Assembly (NCBI GenBank): GCA_027405735.1
Contig: JAPEHQ010000001.1
Location: 3,162,001 to 3,226,000, forward strand
DNA from: Mucor racemosus
Lineage: Eukaryota > Mucoromycota > Mucoromycetes > Mucorales > Mucoraceae
DNA length: 64,000 nucleotides
Direction of reading: 5' to 3'
The first letter of the stretch is position 1, and the number at the start of each line of letters is the position of its first letter. The notes beneath the pieces are model-generated. The model saw nothing but the letters and a program-made list of their open reading frames with translations. It had not been told where the DNA came from and searched no databases. This document shows, one piece after another, positions 1 to 11,201 of this stretch. Both the position numbers and the translations under genes were made by a program.

Positions 1-300
1 TTAGTATAGCTTAATGTTTTCTAGATATATGAAGCCTCAAAGTTTTCAATCCATTAGCAGTGAAATACGCGTAAAAAATCTGAAACCTTAACATTAAAAA
101 ATTAATACCACCTGCAAAAAGTAGGATATTTCCGGATACTTATTTTTGGATTAAAGCTGAACATCTCAGGTACATTGGCATATAATTTTATATTGGTGTT
201 ATTTAGTGAAAAAAAAAGTAGAGCAGCGATGAAAAGTGAAGAGAACCATTTTTCAAGAAAAAAGCAATACATTTTACGTGTTTTTGAGTCTTTTGTGTGG
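1..300 (+). repeat. R1 dispersed repeat, partial copy a
   Basis: The opening bases (TTAGTATAGCTTAATG, then a block with the TGAAATACGCGTAAAAA motif) recur near 2806 and 5263 and, with divergence, at 35089; the reverse complement lies near 32040-32115. Only the distal part of the R1 unit is present because the window starts inside it. No protein-coding capacity is evident. Confidence 0.8.
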
Positions 301-494
301 TATGAGAGTTATATGATGTAGATAACAATTATTTTTAATACAATAAAATAAAGACTACAATTGATTATATTACGGAGAATGTAGGGTCATTATTATCGAC
401 CATTCTGACATTTCACATTTTATTGAAAAAGAAACAAACAAAAATGAAATGCACAAGATTTAGAACAAATATTGTAACAAGAAAAATGTATAAT

Positions 495-960
495 TTAATA
501 AAAAAAACTTATTAAATTAAATCACACACAAAAACTGAACATCATCTTTATTTAATATCAATAATTTGCCCTATTTATATACAAATTCTATATTACATTT
601 ATCCGTTAGATCAGTATTGGATCGATTGTATCTTTCTGACACTCCATGTCAGATCAATCTATTTACATTCGTAACACAGCACATTTAAGTTGAGCTTATT
701 TTATATAGCTAAATCCAATAAGTGGATATGTCTCACATATCCCGTTTCCTGGATCGTCTTGCTTTAGAACAATAAGAACAATCAAGAATGTTACCACATA
801 TCAGTTAGCTGACTTTTTATCAATAAGGATTACAAATCAAAAGGTTCATTATCTTACAAACAACCGGTGGATGCAACAAAAAGTAAGCTTTGATTTATAC
901 ATCATGTACATTCACCCATTCAATAAATGATATTATCCGTTATATCAATCAACCAACTTC
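495..960 (-). repeat. LTR-like dispersed repeat, copy 1 (inverted relative to 37.02-37.45 kb)
   Basis: The segment matches the reverse complement of about 37020-37445, with substitutions and small indels (shared blocks include the AATCAAGAATGTTACCACA region and the GATATGTGAGACATATCCAC region). Read on the minus strand it carries a TATATAAATAGG-type TATA element followed by a short leader, as in an LTR U3-R region. No TG...CA ends or target duplication could be fixed, so a solo-LTR reading is an inference. Confidence 0.5.
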
Positions 961-1539
961 ATCTTGATTCGATACATTTGACAATTAAATGCCTAAATTA
1001 CACTTGAGCCACCAGGTATTGCCACAAAAAAAATTTGTACAGGTCGACGAAGCATCATCACAATTTGGATTATTTTTTTGTGTTCATAGATCTGATGAGC
1101 TCTCTCTCACATTCATAGATCTCTGCATGAACTATATCTCTATCTATTCAACTTAACTGAAATACATTAAACGCCAACATCTTATTTGGTAAAACGCCTT
1201 ATATTATTGCGAGTCAACACAACTAATTTGATGCTAGTTTAGCATCCGCAGTTGCATCGATCAGGAACATTGAGATTAGATTGTAGGTGTTTACCTATTA
1301 TTTATGTCAAATCTCATTTCTATCCAACAAATGGAATTGAAATGGTATAAATACTATTAGAATCCAAGATCTGATGGCTCCTGGCTTCCTTTTTTAACTT
1401 GATAATAAAGACCTTACGTTTTCCGTGATATAATCACTTGTAGTATTTGTTTTATGGTATTGAAAATAACCATTATCGACATATAACACCCAGTAGTATT
1501 TATTAATACCTATGTCAATGTATAGTTGCAGCTTACTTG

Positions 1540-3400
1540 GATCAGTATTCATAAAAAAAAGATCATTATTATATTTAAATTGTTTTCAATAAAAGTTCAC
1601 AGTAAGATATAGGTGCATTTTGACCATGATTTTTTTGACACACATTAACTTGTGAAAGTTGCCCTTTGATGTAATCGTGCCAAAGATGTATACCTATTCT
1701 CATTTTGGGTTGGAAGTCATCAGGTTCAAAATTCGTCTAGATAAGGTTTTTGCTGTCGGTATTTTTACGATTGTAAAAAGTAGGTTTCAGATGGTTTTTA
1801 AATGGGTTTTGAATGTTTTCGCCCAATATTGAGTCAAATTATTACGCCAAACCTTCAAAGAAGATGTGCTTTCACTCTATAGGTCATTGATATCTCTCGG
1901 AAAATAGAAATATCAATACCAGAATATAAGTGCACTGGCCTAATAACGTTAATCAAGCTGGACCTAAATTGATTATAAAAAAATGAGTGTCTAAATTGAG
2001 GTATTAATTTTTTATATTCACAAAATAGATCCGACTCAAAGCTATTCTGCATTTTTTATTTCAGCGAAAGATATTAATTTTTCGTCGAGATAATCAAAAT
2101 AATAATTCTTATCACAGCTTAAACCCTATAGTAACGGGCCCCCAAAATTAATTTGAAAAAATGAATGAAAAATGATTCAAAAAACAAAATTGTTTAAATG
2201 CTTATGAACTGCAAAGTAAGTAGACCTAGCGTATTAAATAGTTTTTGTACAGTTTCAAATTCTGCATCCATTTAAATAAAATTTAAAAAAATATTTCACA
2301 TAAAATTTTGCGCAAAATGCAATTGAAATTTTGAAGGTTTTTGAAGATACAGGACACTTTTTATAAGCATATTTTAAATTTAAATAATGGAGCTAATGCA
2401 TAACAGAATTATTTATCGATCGAGCTATTATTTAACTTTTTAGCTGCATTTTTTGTAGAGAAAACAAGATTTTTGTCCAATTTTTTTTTTTCAATTTCAG
2501 AATTTGGGATGAGGGCATACAAGGGGAAAATGGACGCCAGAAATGGAGGTACCTTTTTTTACACATTTTTGAGGATATCTCCACGAAAAATCAATATTTT
2601 TAAAAAAACTAAATTGGGCCTAAGAGAGCTCAGCAAGCTTGATGACATGAATGTAAAAAAAGCGTTTATTTAATTTAACGAATATTTTGAAACCTACTGC
2701 AAAAATGCCAAAAAAATGAAAAAAAATAAAAGTGTTCAAAATTTTTTCATACTGAAATATGTTATAAAGTGTCTTAAAACAAGTAATTTTTATTATTAAA
2801 AAGTGTTAGTATAGCTTAATTTTTTTTGGAGATATGGTGCCTCAAAGTTTTCAACCCTTTAGCAGTGAAATACGCGTAAAAATCTGAAACATTAGCCCTG
2901 AAAAATTAATACCACCTGCAAAAAATAGGATATTTCCGGATACTTATTTTTGGGTTAAAGCTGAACATTTCAGGTACATTGGTGTAATGATCTATAATTT
3001 TGGACTAACAACAAAGGTGGATAGTATGCTTATAGATATTATTCTTGCTATTATAAATTGGTGATCACTGGATTGATGAAGGTTGGTGTTCTTATTTGTA
3101 AATTAGATATTTATTAGTGAATAAATAAAAGTAAAGGGAGTGTAACAAGACAGATAAATCTACAAGGGATCATGTAATGATTTCCTTGTTGTAGTATTTA
3201 TATAAGGAATGAGGCAAGGTTTTGCATGAATGAAACTGAAATGTTTGACTCATTACAATTGGCATATAATTTTATCTTGGTGTTATTTAGTGAAAAAAAA
3301 GAATAGAGCAGGGATGAAAAGTGAGACCCAATTTTTAACGAAAAAGCAGTGAATTTTACGTGTTTTTGGGCCTTTCGTGAGATATGAAATAAATTTAGGA
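1540..3400 (+). repeat. R1 dispersed repeat, copy b
   Basis: Long copy of the R1 family, collinear with about 4030-5600. Shared landmarks are the CAATAAAAGT leader, the GGGCCCCCAAAATTAATTTG block near 2140, the TAGACCTAGCGTATTAAAT block near 2222, the GGACGCCAGAAATGGAGGTA block near 2530 and the TTAGTATAGCTTAAT block near 2808. A short frame around 2500-2670 is conserved between copies but has no convincing start and the opposite strand is also open, so it is not called as a gene. Confidence 0.85.
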
Positions 3401-3429
3401 ATAATAGGTAGCATAATGCGGCCAGTTCA

Positions 3430-4010
3430 TGTCTGTATAATTAACCGCTGGGGTGACATAATATGGTGTTATAATTGAGATTCAAGCGTTCTTGGTAATT
3501 GCTGGATAAACTTAGTACGCTAGGAGTTTCTTATATCCAGTATCAAAAACTGGGCACTTGATTTCTATGATGATCTAACCAACAAATTAATGGAATGCTG
3601 AAATTATATCGCTGAATACTGTTGCAGCTGTAGTAAAGTATATACTTTGAAACTTGCAGCACATTTGATTTTATAAAAAGTTTCAAAAAATACCTGAAGC
3701 AATTGATACAAAATAGGTTGAGTACGTACGAGTTTTCACTTTTTTCCATTTCCACAGCAACTCAGGGAGGCTAAACCTTTTGCAATTTTGTTGATCAATA
3801 TTAGAAGTACCTGCCATTGCAATGGGAGGTCATTTGAATCCATATCCGTTGAGAACTGCTGATGAGCTTATTACTGACTTTAGTAGGCGTAAATTGCAGG
3901 TAATAACCAGCTTGTTGTTCAAACTTGCCGAATGCACAATGACCTATGATGGAAGCTGATATCTGAGATACTTGTATTGCCTATTCATATCTATATTCAT
4001 AAAGAGTGCC
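3430..4010. repeat. Mosaic repeat fragments matching the 33-39 kb block in inverted orientation
   Basis: About 3480-3545 matches the reverse complement of about 33595-33710, 3740-3890 matches the reverse complement of about 39160-39310 (the CTCAACGAATATGAATCCAAATAAAC region), and 3890-4010 matches the reverse complement of about 36380-36480. The two repeat blocks of the window thus share several separate fragments in opposite orientation. No coding content was recognised. Confidence 0.6.
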
Positions 4011-4029
4011 AGATTATTACTAGGATTGG

Positions 4030-5600
4030 TATTCATAGAAATTGTATTTGAATTGTTTTCAATAAAAGTGCGCAGCAGTAAGTTATAGATGCACATTGGC
4101 GATGGTTTTTTCAACACACAGTAAGCTATAAATGTTGCTCTTGGATATCGGCGTGTCCAAGATGTGCCCCTACTTTTTTGTAAAGCTGGAAGTCATTATA
4201 ATCGAAATTCGCTGAGATAGGGTTTTTGTTATCGATTTTTTACAGTTGTAAAAAATAGGTTTCGGATTGTTTTTAAATGGGTTTCGAATGTTTTTGCCCA
4301 ATATTAAATTAAATCACGTAAGATCTTTAAAGAACATGTAACTTTGCTCCTAATTCATTGATATTTCTCCGAAAACAGCAATATTAATGCCAGAAATTGA
4401 CCAAAATTGACCAAGTTTGACCTACAATTGGTTATTAAAAATTGAGCGCCTAAATTGAAACTTAATTTTTTGTATTCACAAGATAGGCCTAACTCTAAGC
4501 TACTCTGTAATTTTTGTTTTGGCAAAAAATATTAATTTTTCGTCGAGATAATCAAAATAATAATTCTTATCACAGCTTAAACCCTATAGTAACGGGCCCC
4601 CAAAATTAATTTGAAAAAATGAATGAAAAATGATTCAAAAAACAAAATTGTTTAAATGCTTATGAACTGCAAAGTAAGTAGACCTAGCGTATTAAATGGT
4701 TTTTGTACAATTTTAAATTCTGCATCCATTTACATAAAAATTAAAAAAATGTTTCACATAAAATTTTGCGCAAAATGCAATTGAAATTTTGGAGGTTTTT
4801 TGAAGATACAGAACACTTTTTATAAGCATATTTAAAATATACTAAACGGTAATGATGCGCAAAAAAATTATCTATCGATTGAGCTATTATTTAACTTTTT
4901 AGCTACATTTTTCGTAGAGAAAACAAGATTTTTGTCCAAATTTTTTTCAGTTTCAGAATTTGGGATGAGGGTATACAAGGGGAAAATGGACGCCAGAAAT
5001 GGAGGTACCTTTTTGTACACATTTTTGAGGATATCTCCACGAAAAATCAATATTTTTAAAAAAACTAAATTGGGCCTAAGAGAGCTCAACGAGCTTGATG
5101 ACATGAATGTAAAAAAAATGTTGCTCAATTTAACCAATATTTTGAAACCTACTATAGAAATGCTAAAAAAAATGAAAAAAAAATAAAAGTGCTCAGAATT
5201 TTTTTATATTGAAATATGTTATAGAGAACTTCAAAACAAGTAAGTTTTATTATTAAAAAGTGTTAGTATAGCTTAATGTTTTCTAGATATATGAAGCCTC
5301 AAAGTTTTCAATCCATTAGCAGTGAAATACGCGTAAAAAATCTGAAACCTTAACATTAAAAAATTAATACCACCTGCAAAAAGTAGGATATTTCCGGATA
5401 CTTATTTTTGGATTAAAACTGAACATCTCAGGTACATTGGCATATAATTTTATATTGGTGTTATTTAGCGAAAAAAAAAGTAGAGCAGCGATGAAAAGTG
5501 AGACCCAGTTTTTAAGGAAAAGCAGCAAATTTTACGTGTTTTTGAATCTTTCATGAGACATAGCTATAAAATAAATTTAGAAATAGATAGCATAATGATG
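4030..5600 (+). repeat. R1 dispersed repeat, copy c
   Basis: Direct repeat of copy b, about 2.45 kb downstream. Stretches such as 4545-4680 and 5263-5400 are nearly identical to 2090-2230 and to 1-140. It contains the conserved GATGAGGGTATACAAGGGG block near 4963. Frames on both strands are open here, which fits compositional bias better than a gene. Confidence 0.85.
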
Positions 5601-6452
5601 TGGCCAATTTATATATGTTTAAAAATGTACAAAGTATATTCTAAAAAGTGTTAAAGTGTTTAGTAAGTGGTTAGTTATAGAAAAGAGGGCAAATTCCAAT
5701 GTTGAAGATTGAAACCTATAAAAATTCAAAGTTTACAAAAAAAAAAAAAAATGCTAAATCCATTTTGACTTATGGAGTGTAATGTTTTCCTAGGGTACAG
5801 AGCAAGTTAATAAAGCTCGTCAATTAAAGTGCGTAACAAAACCAAACAAAATGAATATAATTTCTTTTTATTGATTAATCAAAAAATTAGAAAAAAAAAA
5901 GTTATTAAAAGTTCTGTAGTATAACTAGTTAGCTTCTGGAATAATATATATCATTATTTTTTATGATTAGAGAATGTTCCTAAACGAAACAAATTCAATA
6001 ACAAAGGCTTCATCAGTGCATCATAGGAACAAAGGCTATTGAAGTCTCCTGCGTATATATGGTTTATTATTTTCATGTCTTGGCAAGTAAACCTAACAAT
6101 GTTTCCGTTACCAAGCCGAGCTCACAATCAAAGGTTTTTAAGCCAAAGCTTTATTAATATTCATCTCTGTGTTGTATTCAATTTATGAAATTAAGTACTT
6201 AAACATAACATGTACCACTTACCAAAACGTCTTGAGATTGAATATACTCAATCTTCGCAACGTATTACAATGCTTTCATGGTAAATAATCTTTTATTCTC
6301 TAGTCCTAAACAAAAAAAAGATTGAAATTTTGCATTTAACCAAGTTTATATGCATACAAAATATCATGTTTCAAATGCGTTATTTTATTAATTAATAATG
6401 CAAGATATAGGGGGTGGGGGGGGGGAGGAGGAAATAATAATACTAGCTGAAT
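5600..6452. other. Intergenic, AT-rich, with a G-run near 6411-6430
   Basis: No gene or RNA was recognised. The part next to the carrier gene is its 3' flank. It holds a G-rich run (about 17 G in 20 bases) on the plus strand just beyond the carrier stop codon, which could form a G-quadruplex in DNA; on the carrier mRNA strand the run is C-rich. Confidence 0.5.
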
Positions 6453-7672
6453 CTATTTAGTAATCAATTTAGTTGTAATTTCTCCTTCTTGTACTTTTTC
6501 AGAAAAGCTATCAATGATACTCTTGACTTTTTCATAAACCATGAATGTAACAGCTTGACCAGGTGCAACTCTCAATAAACGAGGAGTTAAACCCTTATAA
6601 AAAGCAAAAAAGCCTTCCTTTCTCATGATTTCAGAGGTAACAGTTTTAAATCTCTCGAAACCACTACCGGGAGCAGAAGATCTTTGAATACGAGTTTTGA
6701 TAGTATCAATAGGAGCATTAGAAAGTGGACCCATAGCACCAGAAACACCACCTAAAATCAAATGTTGATATGAAGGTAACTCAGCTAAATCTTGAGAACG
6801 TTGAGCAAACTTTTTCATTTCTTGGTATGCAGTGAAGTTTGCAGCTTGGTTGGTAGCTTTTTATAAACACAAATAAATATTAATGTATGCACCACTTGTT
6901 ATATCATATAATATTCTATTTACCTTGTCTCAATGCAGTTAATGTAACACCCTTATATAATGCTCTAACACCCTCTTCCTTTACAATGGTATAAGCAGCA
7001 TGAGGTGCGTTACGATATTTGGGAATATCTAAAGGATCTGCCATAGAATGGCGTTGTGCCTTTTACAAATATGTTTAGTTGTTATCAACATGTGTAAAGT
7101 TTTTTTTTTGTTGATTAATAAACATACCTGCAAACGAATCTTTATCAAGTCCATGGGACTAACGACCAAAACTGCTTCCGTGGTACCTGCAGCAAGACCA
7201 GCTACATTTTACAGATGTTTAATAAATTTATAATATAGATGAATTGATTGTTGCTTACCCAAGAATACAGAACTAGTACTTACAACACCATTTTCATCAG
7301 CCATCCATGATTTATAAAGCTCAAAAGAAGAAAATCGAATAGCCATTTTTGGAACAATACCAGAAACTACAGCACCTAAACCTTTGTATAATGCCCAAAA
7401 TGATTCATTTCTTACAATCTTTGCACCAACTCCCAAGAAACCAAGACGTTGACCCTAGAATAACAATCAGTTAATCTATATGAAACAATATACAAAAAAA
7501 AAAAAAAAAAACTTACTGTAGCACTTCTTGATCCGGATTTTGAGAGTTGCATTCTGACTTTAATAGTATCTAATGGATGGCAAGTACATGCTTCCATTAA
7601 ACCAGCAGCACCACCAGCGACTAAATGAGTAACAAGGGGTGTCTTTTGTTTGCTGTTATTATTACGAGACAT
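6453..7672 (-). CDS. sfc1: Mitochondrial succinate/fumarate carrier (SFC1/ACR1 type)
   Basis: Five exons (7672-7517, 7454-7259, 7201-7128, 7059-6924, 6856-6453) join in frame to 321 codons, the usual size of a mitochondrial carrier. Three carrier repeats are visible, each opening with the P-x-[DE]-x-[IVL] signature: PLDTIKVRMQ in repeat 1, PMDLIKIRLQ in repeat 2 and PIDTIKTRIQ in repeat 3. The repeat-1 start (HLVAGGAAGLMEACTCHP), the GIVPKMAIRFSSFE region and QAANFTAYQE resemble yeast Sfc1/Acr1, which exchanges cytosolic succinate for mitochondrial fumarate across the inner membrane and is needed for growth on C2 compounds. The start codon is the first ATG, before the first carrier repeat. 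It is divergent from YME2, with 417 bp between start codons. Family assignment is firm; the substrate is inferred by similarity, and a related C4-dicarboxylate or tricarboxylate carrier is the alternative. Confidence 0.9.
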
Positions 7673-8089
7673 GCTTTGAATAAATGGAAAAGAAAGAAAA
7701 AAAAGGATAGATTATAGATACTGAAATCAACTTTATGTTTATATACAAATTTCATATACATCAAGGAGAGGGGTAAATAATATGATTTTCATTTTGACCC
7801 CTATATTTGATCGCCAAGAAAGAAGAAATCTATTTGTAAATGCAGGGATTCTATTTAATCTTTTTCCAAGGTAGATCATGCGTATATGTTTTCATGAATT
7901 TTGCATAATCTATTTTTGCTGTTGGTGTAAAACTGTAGTAAATTCCGTCATTAGAGCGTCAAGATGGTTTATGTATACTATATTTTTACGACCAGTCCTC
8001 TTCCTCCCCCCGCCTCGAAATTTTGCATGTATACAGAACTTGGTGTTATATGAAAAAAGCCCCGCATTACTTTTTTCTCTTTCAACAAC
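7673..8089. promoter_or_regulatory. Shared divergent promoter region of sfc1 and YME2
   Basis: This 417-bp gap separates the start codons of two divergent genes for inner-membrane mitochondrial proteins. It holds AT-rich stretches and a C-rich patch (CCTCCCCCCGCCTCG, about 7999-8015). No specific transcription-factor site could be assigned. Confidence 0.5.
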
Positions 8090-11000
8090 ATGTTTTTGTC
8101 ACGTATTCAAACAAATACTTGTATTAGAAACCAAGCATTAAAAAGGGCTACATGTCTTGTTTTACCGAGACAAACTCCATTAGCAAAAATCACTCTTCAA
8201 ACAAATCATGCTTCAAAGATTCGAACTTTTAAAACTTTGTCTGCGAGACTTGCAGAAGAGTCTTCTACAAAGGTTCCTAACCCCGTATCCAAGGTAAATA
8301 AAATATGCAAAATTATGAGGATATAGCGTTTTTTTTTAACTCTCGAAAGAAAATAGCCGGTTACTACAGAAATTCCAGTTACTCAAGCTGCAAGAGAACA
8401 AACTGCCCAACTTTATCTCGATAATGTATTTCCTTTGAAAATGGGTGTTTTAGATATTCGTCAAGTATTCTTTCGAAATTCCAAAAACTTCCTAGAATCA
8501 AAAGCGCATCAAGCAATTCCATCAGAAGAATTACCGTATAATTTTGCAATTAAAGAAATATTTGCTCGGTACGTTTATATTTGTAAATGTGATACACCAG
8601 TAAAACTGATCGTCCTCTCTCATCTTATTGTAGTACAAAGGATGGCGGTGCCATTGTCACATTTACTTTCAAGAGTACAGATGGATCTAAACTCGACATT
8701 GCAAAAGACATTGTTTCAAGAATCAATGAATACATTGCACAACACAACATCGTTGTTCCATACAATATTCAATCTGTAAGAGCATTTCTAGTCAAAGGAT
8801 CACCATTTATGGAAGATATGATTGCTAGATACCCAACAAATCGACTTCGAATTGAATTTCAAGGGGAAGCTGTCAATGTCGAAAGGCTTTATAGACATTT
8901 GAGACCTTATGGTAGAGTGTTTGATATAGCACTTTATCCTAATCCAATTATTGCAAAAGATCCATCTCGTTATGCAATTGCTCAATTCACTAGAACTCGA
9001 TTTGCTACTAGTGCACGTAATTGTTTGCATGGACATTACATTGATGGAACTAGGTTGAATATTTTATATGAAAAGCAATTGGTATGTGTGCTTATGTTCA
9101 ATTGATGATTTGCCCTAATCATCTTTAAATATAGCGTACAAATGTTGTCAAAGATTGGCTAGTAAACCATCCTCGTATTACAATTCCAGTGTTAGCAGCT
9201 ATTTTTGCAGGCGTCACCTATGTTGTATTTGATCCAATTCGTGTATTTTTTATTACATCAAAGATTAATCAAAGGTTCAATCCTCAAGAATATGCAATTT
9301 ATCGTTGGTTGCGTAATGAAACTTGGGCTCGTTTGATGCCTGGAGGCTCTCGAGATTTATCTAATACTGGCGCATCTATTTGGGTTGATGATACCGAAAA
9401 GACTGAGAAATTGATTTCATGGCTCGCTGAATCTCCAGGTAATTTATTTTTATATACAAAGCATACAATTCAGTTTTCTAATTGTATTTATAGAAACATT
9501 TGTTCTTGTTTCTGGTCATAAGGGAAGTGGTAAATCTGCATTAGTGAAATCTGCAATCAAAGATAGAAAGTAAGTCGACATCAAACTACCTAGTCCTAAT
9601 TCATTCAATTCATTACATAATATAGAAATAAGATCTTTATTGATTGTGAATTTGTGGGATCTGGAAGAAATCAATCTGACATGACCAAAAATCTTGCCAA
9701 GGAAGTAGGTTATTTCCCTGTCTTTACTTGGGTTTCTTCCATGAGTGGTTTGATTGATACCGTAGTTGCTGCTACAACAGGTCAAAAGACTGGTTTTTCC
9801 ACAAAACCTGATTCACAAACCAAGGCTATCTTGGAAACTGTTGCTCTTGCACTAAGAGATGTTGTACCTAACGAAAAAGAAGCTCGCGAGAGAGCCGAAG
9901 AAGAAGCTCAACGCGAAAACTTCCTCGATAGATTAGCGAGTATCATTACAGGACGTAAAGCTAAACCAAGCGTTTCGTCAAATGAAAAGAGTAGCGAAGA
10001 TGCCGATGAAGATAAATTGGATGAAAAGAGCATTCCTATTGTAGTCATTGATAATTACATGTATCGTGAAACTGCAAAGAACGCGAAACTTTGGGAAGAA
10101 TTAGCTGAATGGGCTGCTTTATTGATCGAAAATGAGATTGCTCATGTTGTATTTGTTAGTTCAAATGCTGGTGTAATGAAAACTCTCGGCAAAGCACTTC
10201 CAGGAAAGACTTTCTCAAATATTACACTTTCTGATGCACCTCCAGAAATGGCAATGTCTTTTATTAATAAACAACTTGGTTCAGAGATGCAAGATCCTGG
10301 TCTTCGTGATGTAGTAGCTGCTCTTGGTGGTAGATTAACTGAATTGGAATTATTGGTACAAAAAATGAAGATGAAGATGGATGCACAAAGTAAGTTTTAA
10401 AAAAAGTAAATGTATAAACCCTAATCCTAATCCTAACCCTAATTTCTCTCAAATATAGCCGCATTTGAAGACATTGTAACTCGTAATTTGATTGAAATTC
10501 GTAAATATGGATTCGGGGACTCTTCTGATGAAAGCAATAAATTAGAATGGTCATCAACCCAATTCTGGACTATTGTAAAACTTTTAACAAACAAAATGAG
10601 TGTAAGGGTTTTTGATTGATTTAAATTTAGATAAAATACTTATTGTTTACAAATAGATCAATTATGATGAATTGAAATGGGGTCCTGCTTTCCTTGGTGA
10701 TGATGCACCGTTAAAAGCAATGGAAAGAGCAGAATTAATTACAATTATTCAAAAAGAAGGTCGAGCAAATTCTGTTAGACCTGGTAAACCAGTATTTTAT
10801 ACTGTATTCAACAGATTAACATCAGACACAATTTTTGCTGCTTCAATGGAGGTTGAAACTAATATGGCATTGAAAAAACAATCCGAGACAGACATTGCAA
10901 AACTTGAAGATAACATCAACAAATTAACAAACATCAATGCACCAAATCGACCTCCTAAAGAAATTGAAACAAGAATCAAATTCTTATTAACAAAAGCAGC

Positions 11001-11097
11001 ATCTATTCAAAAATTAATTGAAGAATATGATAATAATATCAAAGCTGGTAAAGATGTTATTTCAAAGGCTTGGGTTGATAATGATGATGATGAATAA
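8090..11097 (+). CDS. YME2: Mitochondrial escape protein 2 (YME2/RNA12), inner-membrane RRM plus P-loop protein
   Basis: Eight exons (8090-8293, 8357-8568, 8634-9081, 9135-9438, 9494-9569, 9626-10389, 10459-10601, 10657-11097) sum to 864 codons, close to fungal Yme2. The N-terminus is rich in Arg, Lys, Thr and Ser and poor in acids, as in a mitochondrial presequence. An RRM-type domain lies at about residues 205-285 (IEFQGEAVNVERLYRHL, then RYAIAQFTRTRFA). One hydrophobic span follows (about residues 300-325). The RNA12 domain starts with a P-loop, GHKGSGKSAL, at about residue 395. A Lys/Glu-rich coiled-coil tail ends in Asp and Glu. In yeast Yme2 is an inner-membrane protein whose mutants leak mtDNA to the nucleus and have altered nucleoids. 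Intron 6 contains a telomere-like CCTAA run. The start gives the presequence, and no upstream in-frame ATG was used. Confidence 0.9.
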
Positions 11098-11201
11098 AAA
11101 AAAATATCCCGCGTATAATATAATATAATATACAACATAATAAAATATTTATTTTCCTAAACAATATCATCAATTCATCTTTTTCTCATATAATTCACAA
11201 A

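Noticed and set aside
4868..5186. Short conserved frames on both strands of R1 copies
   Set aside because: Both strands open, no plausible start, no recognisable domain, and frames break in other copies; kept as a repeat rather than a gene.
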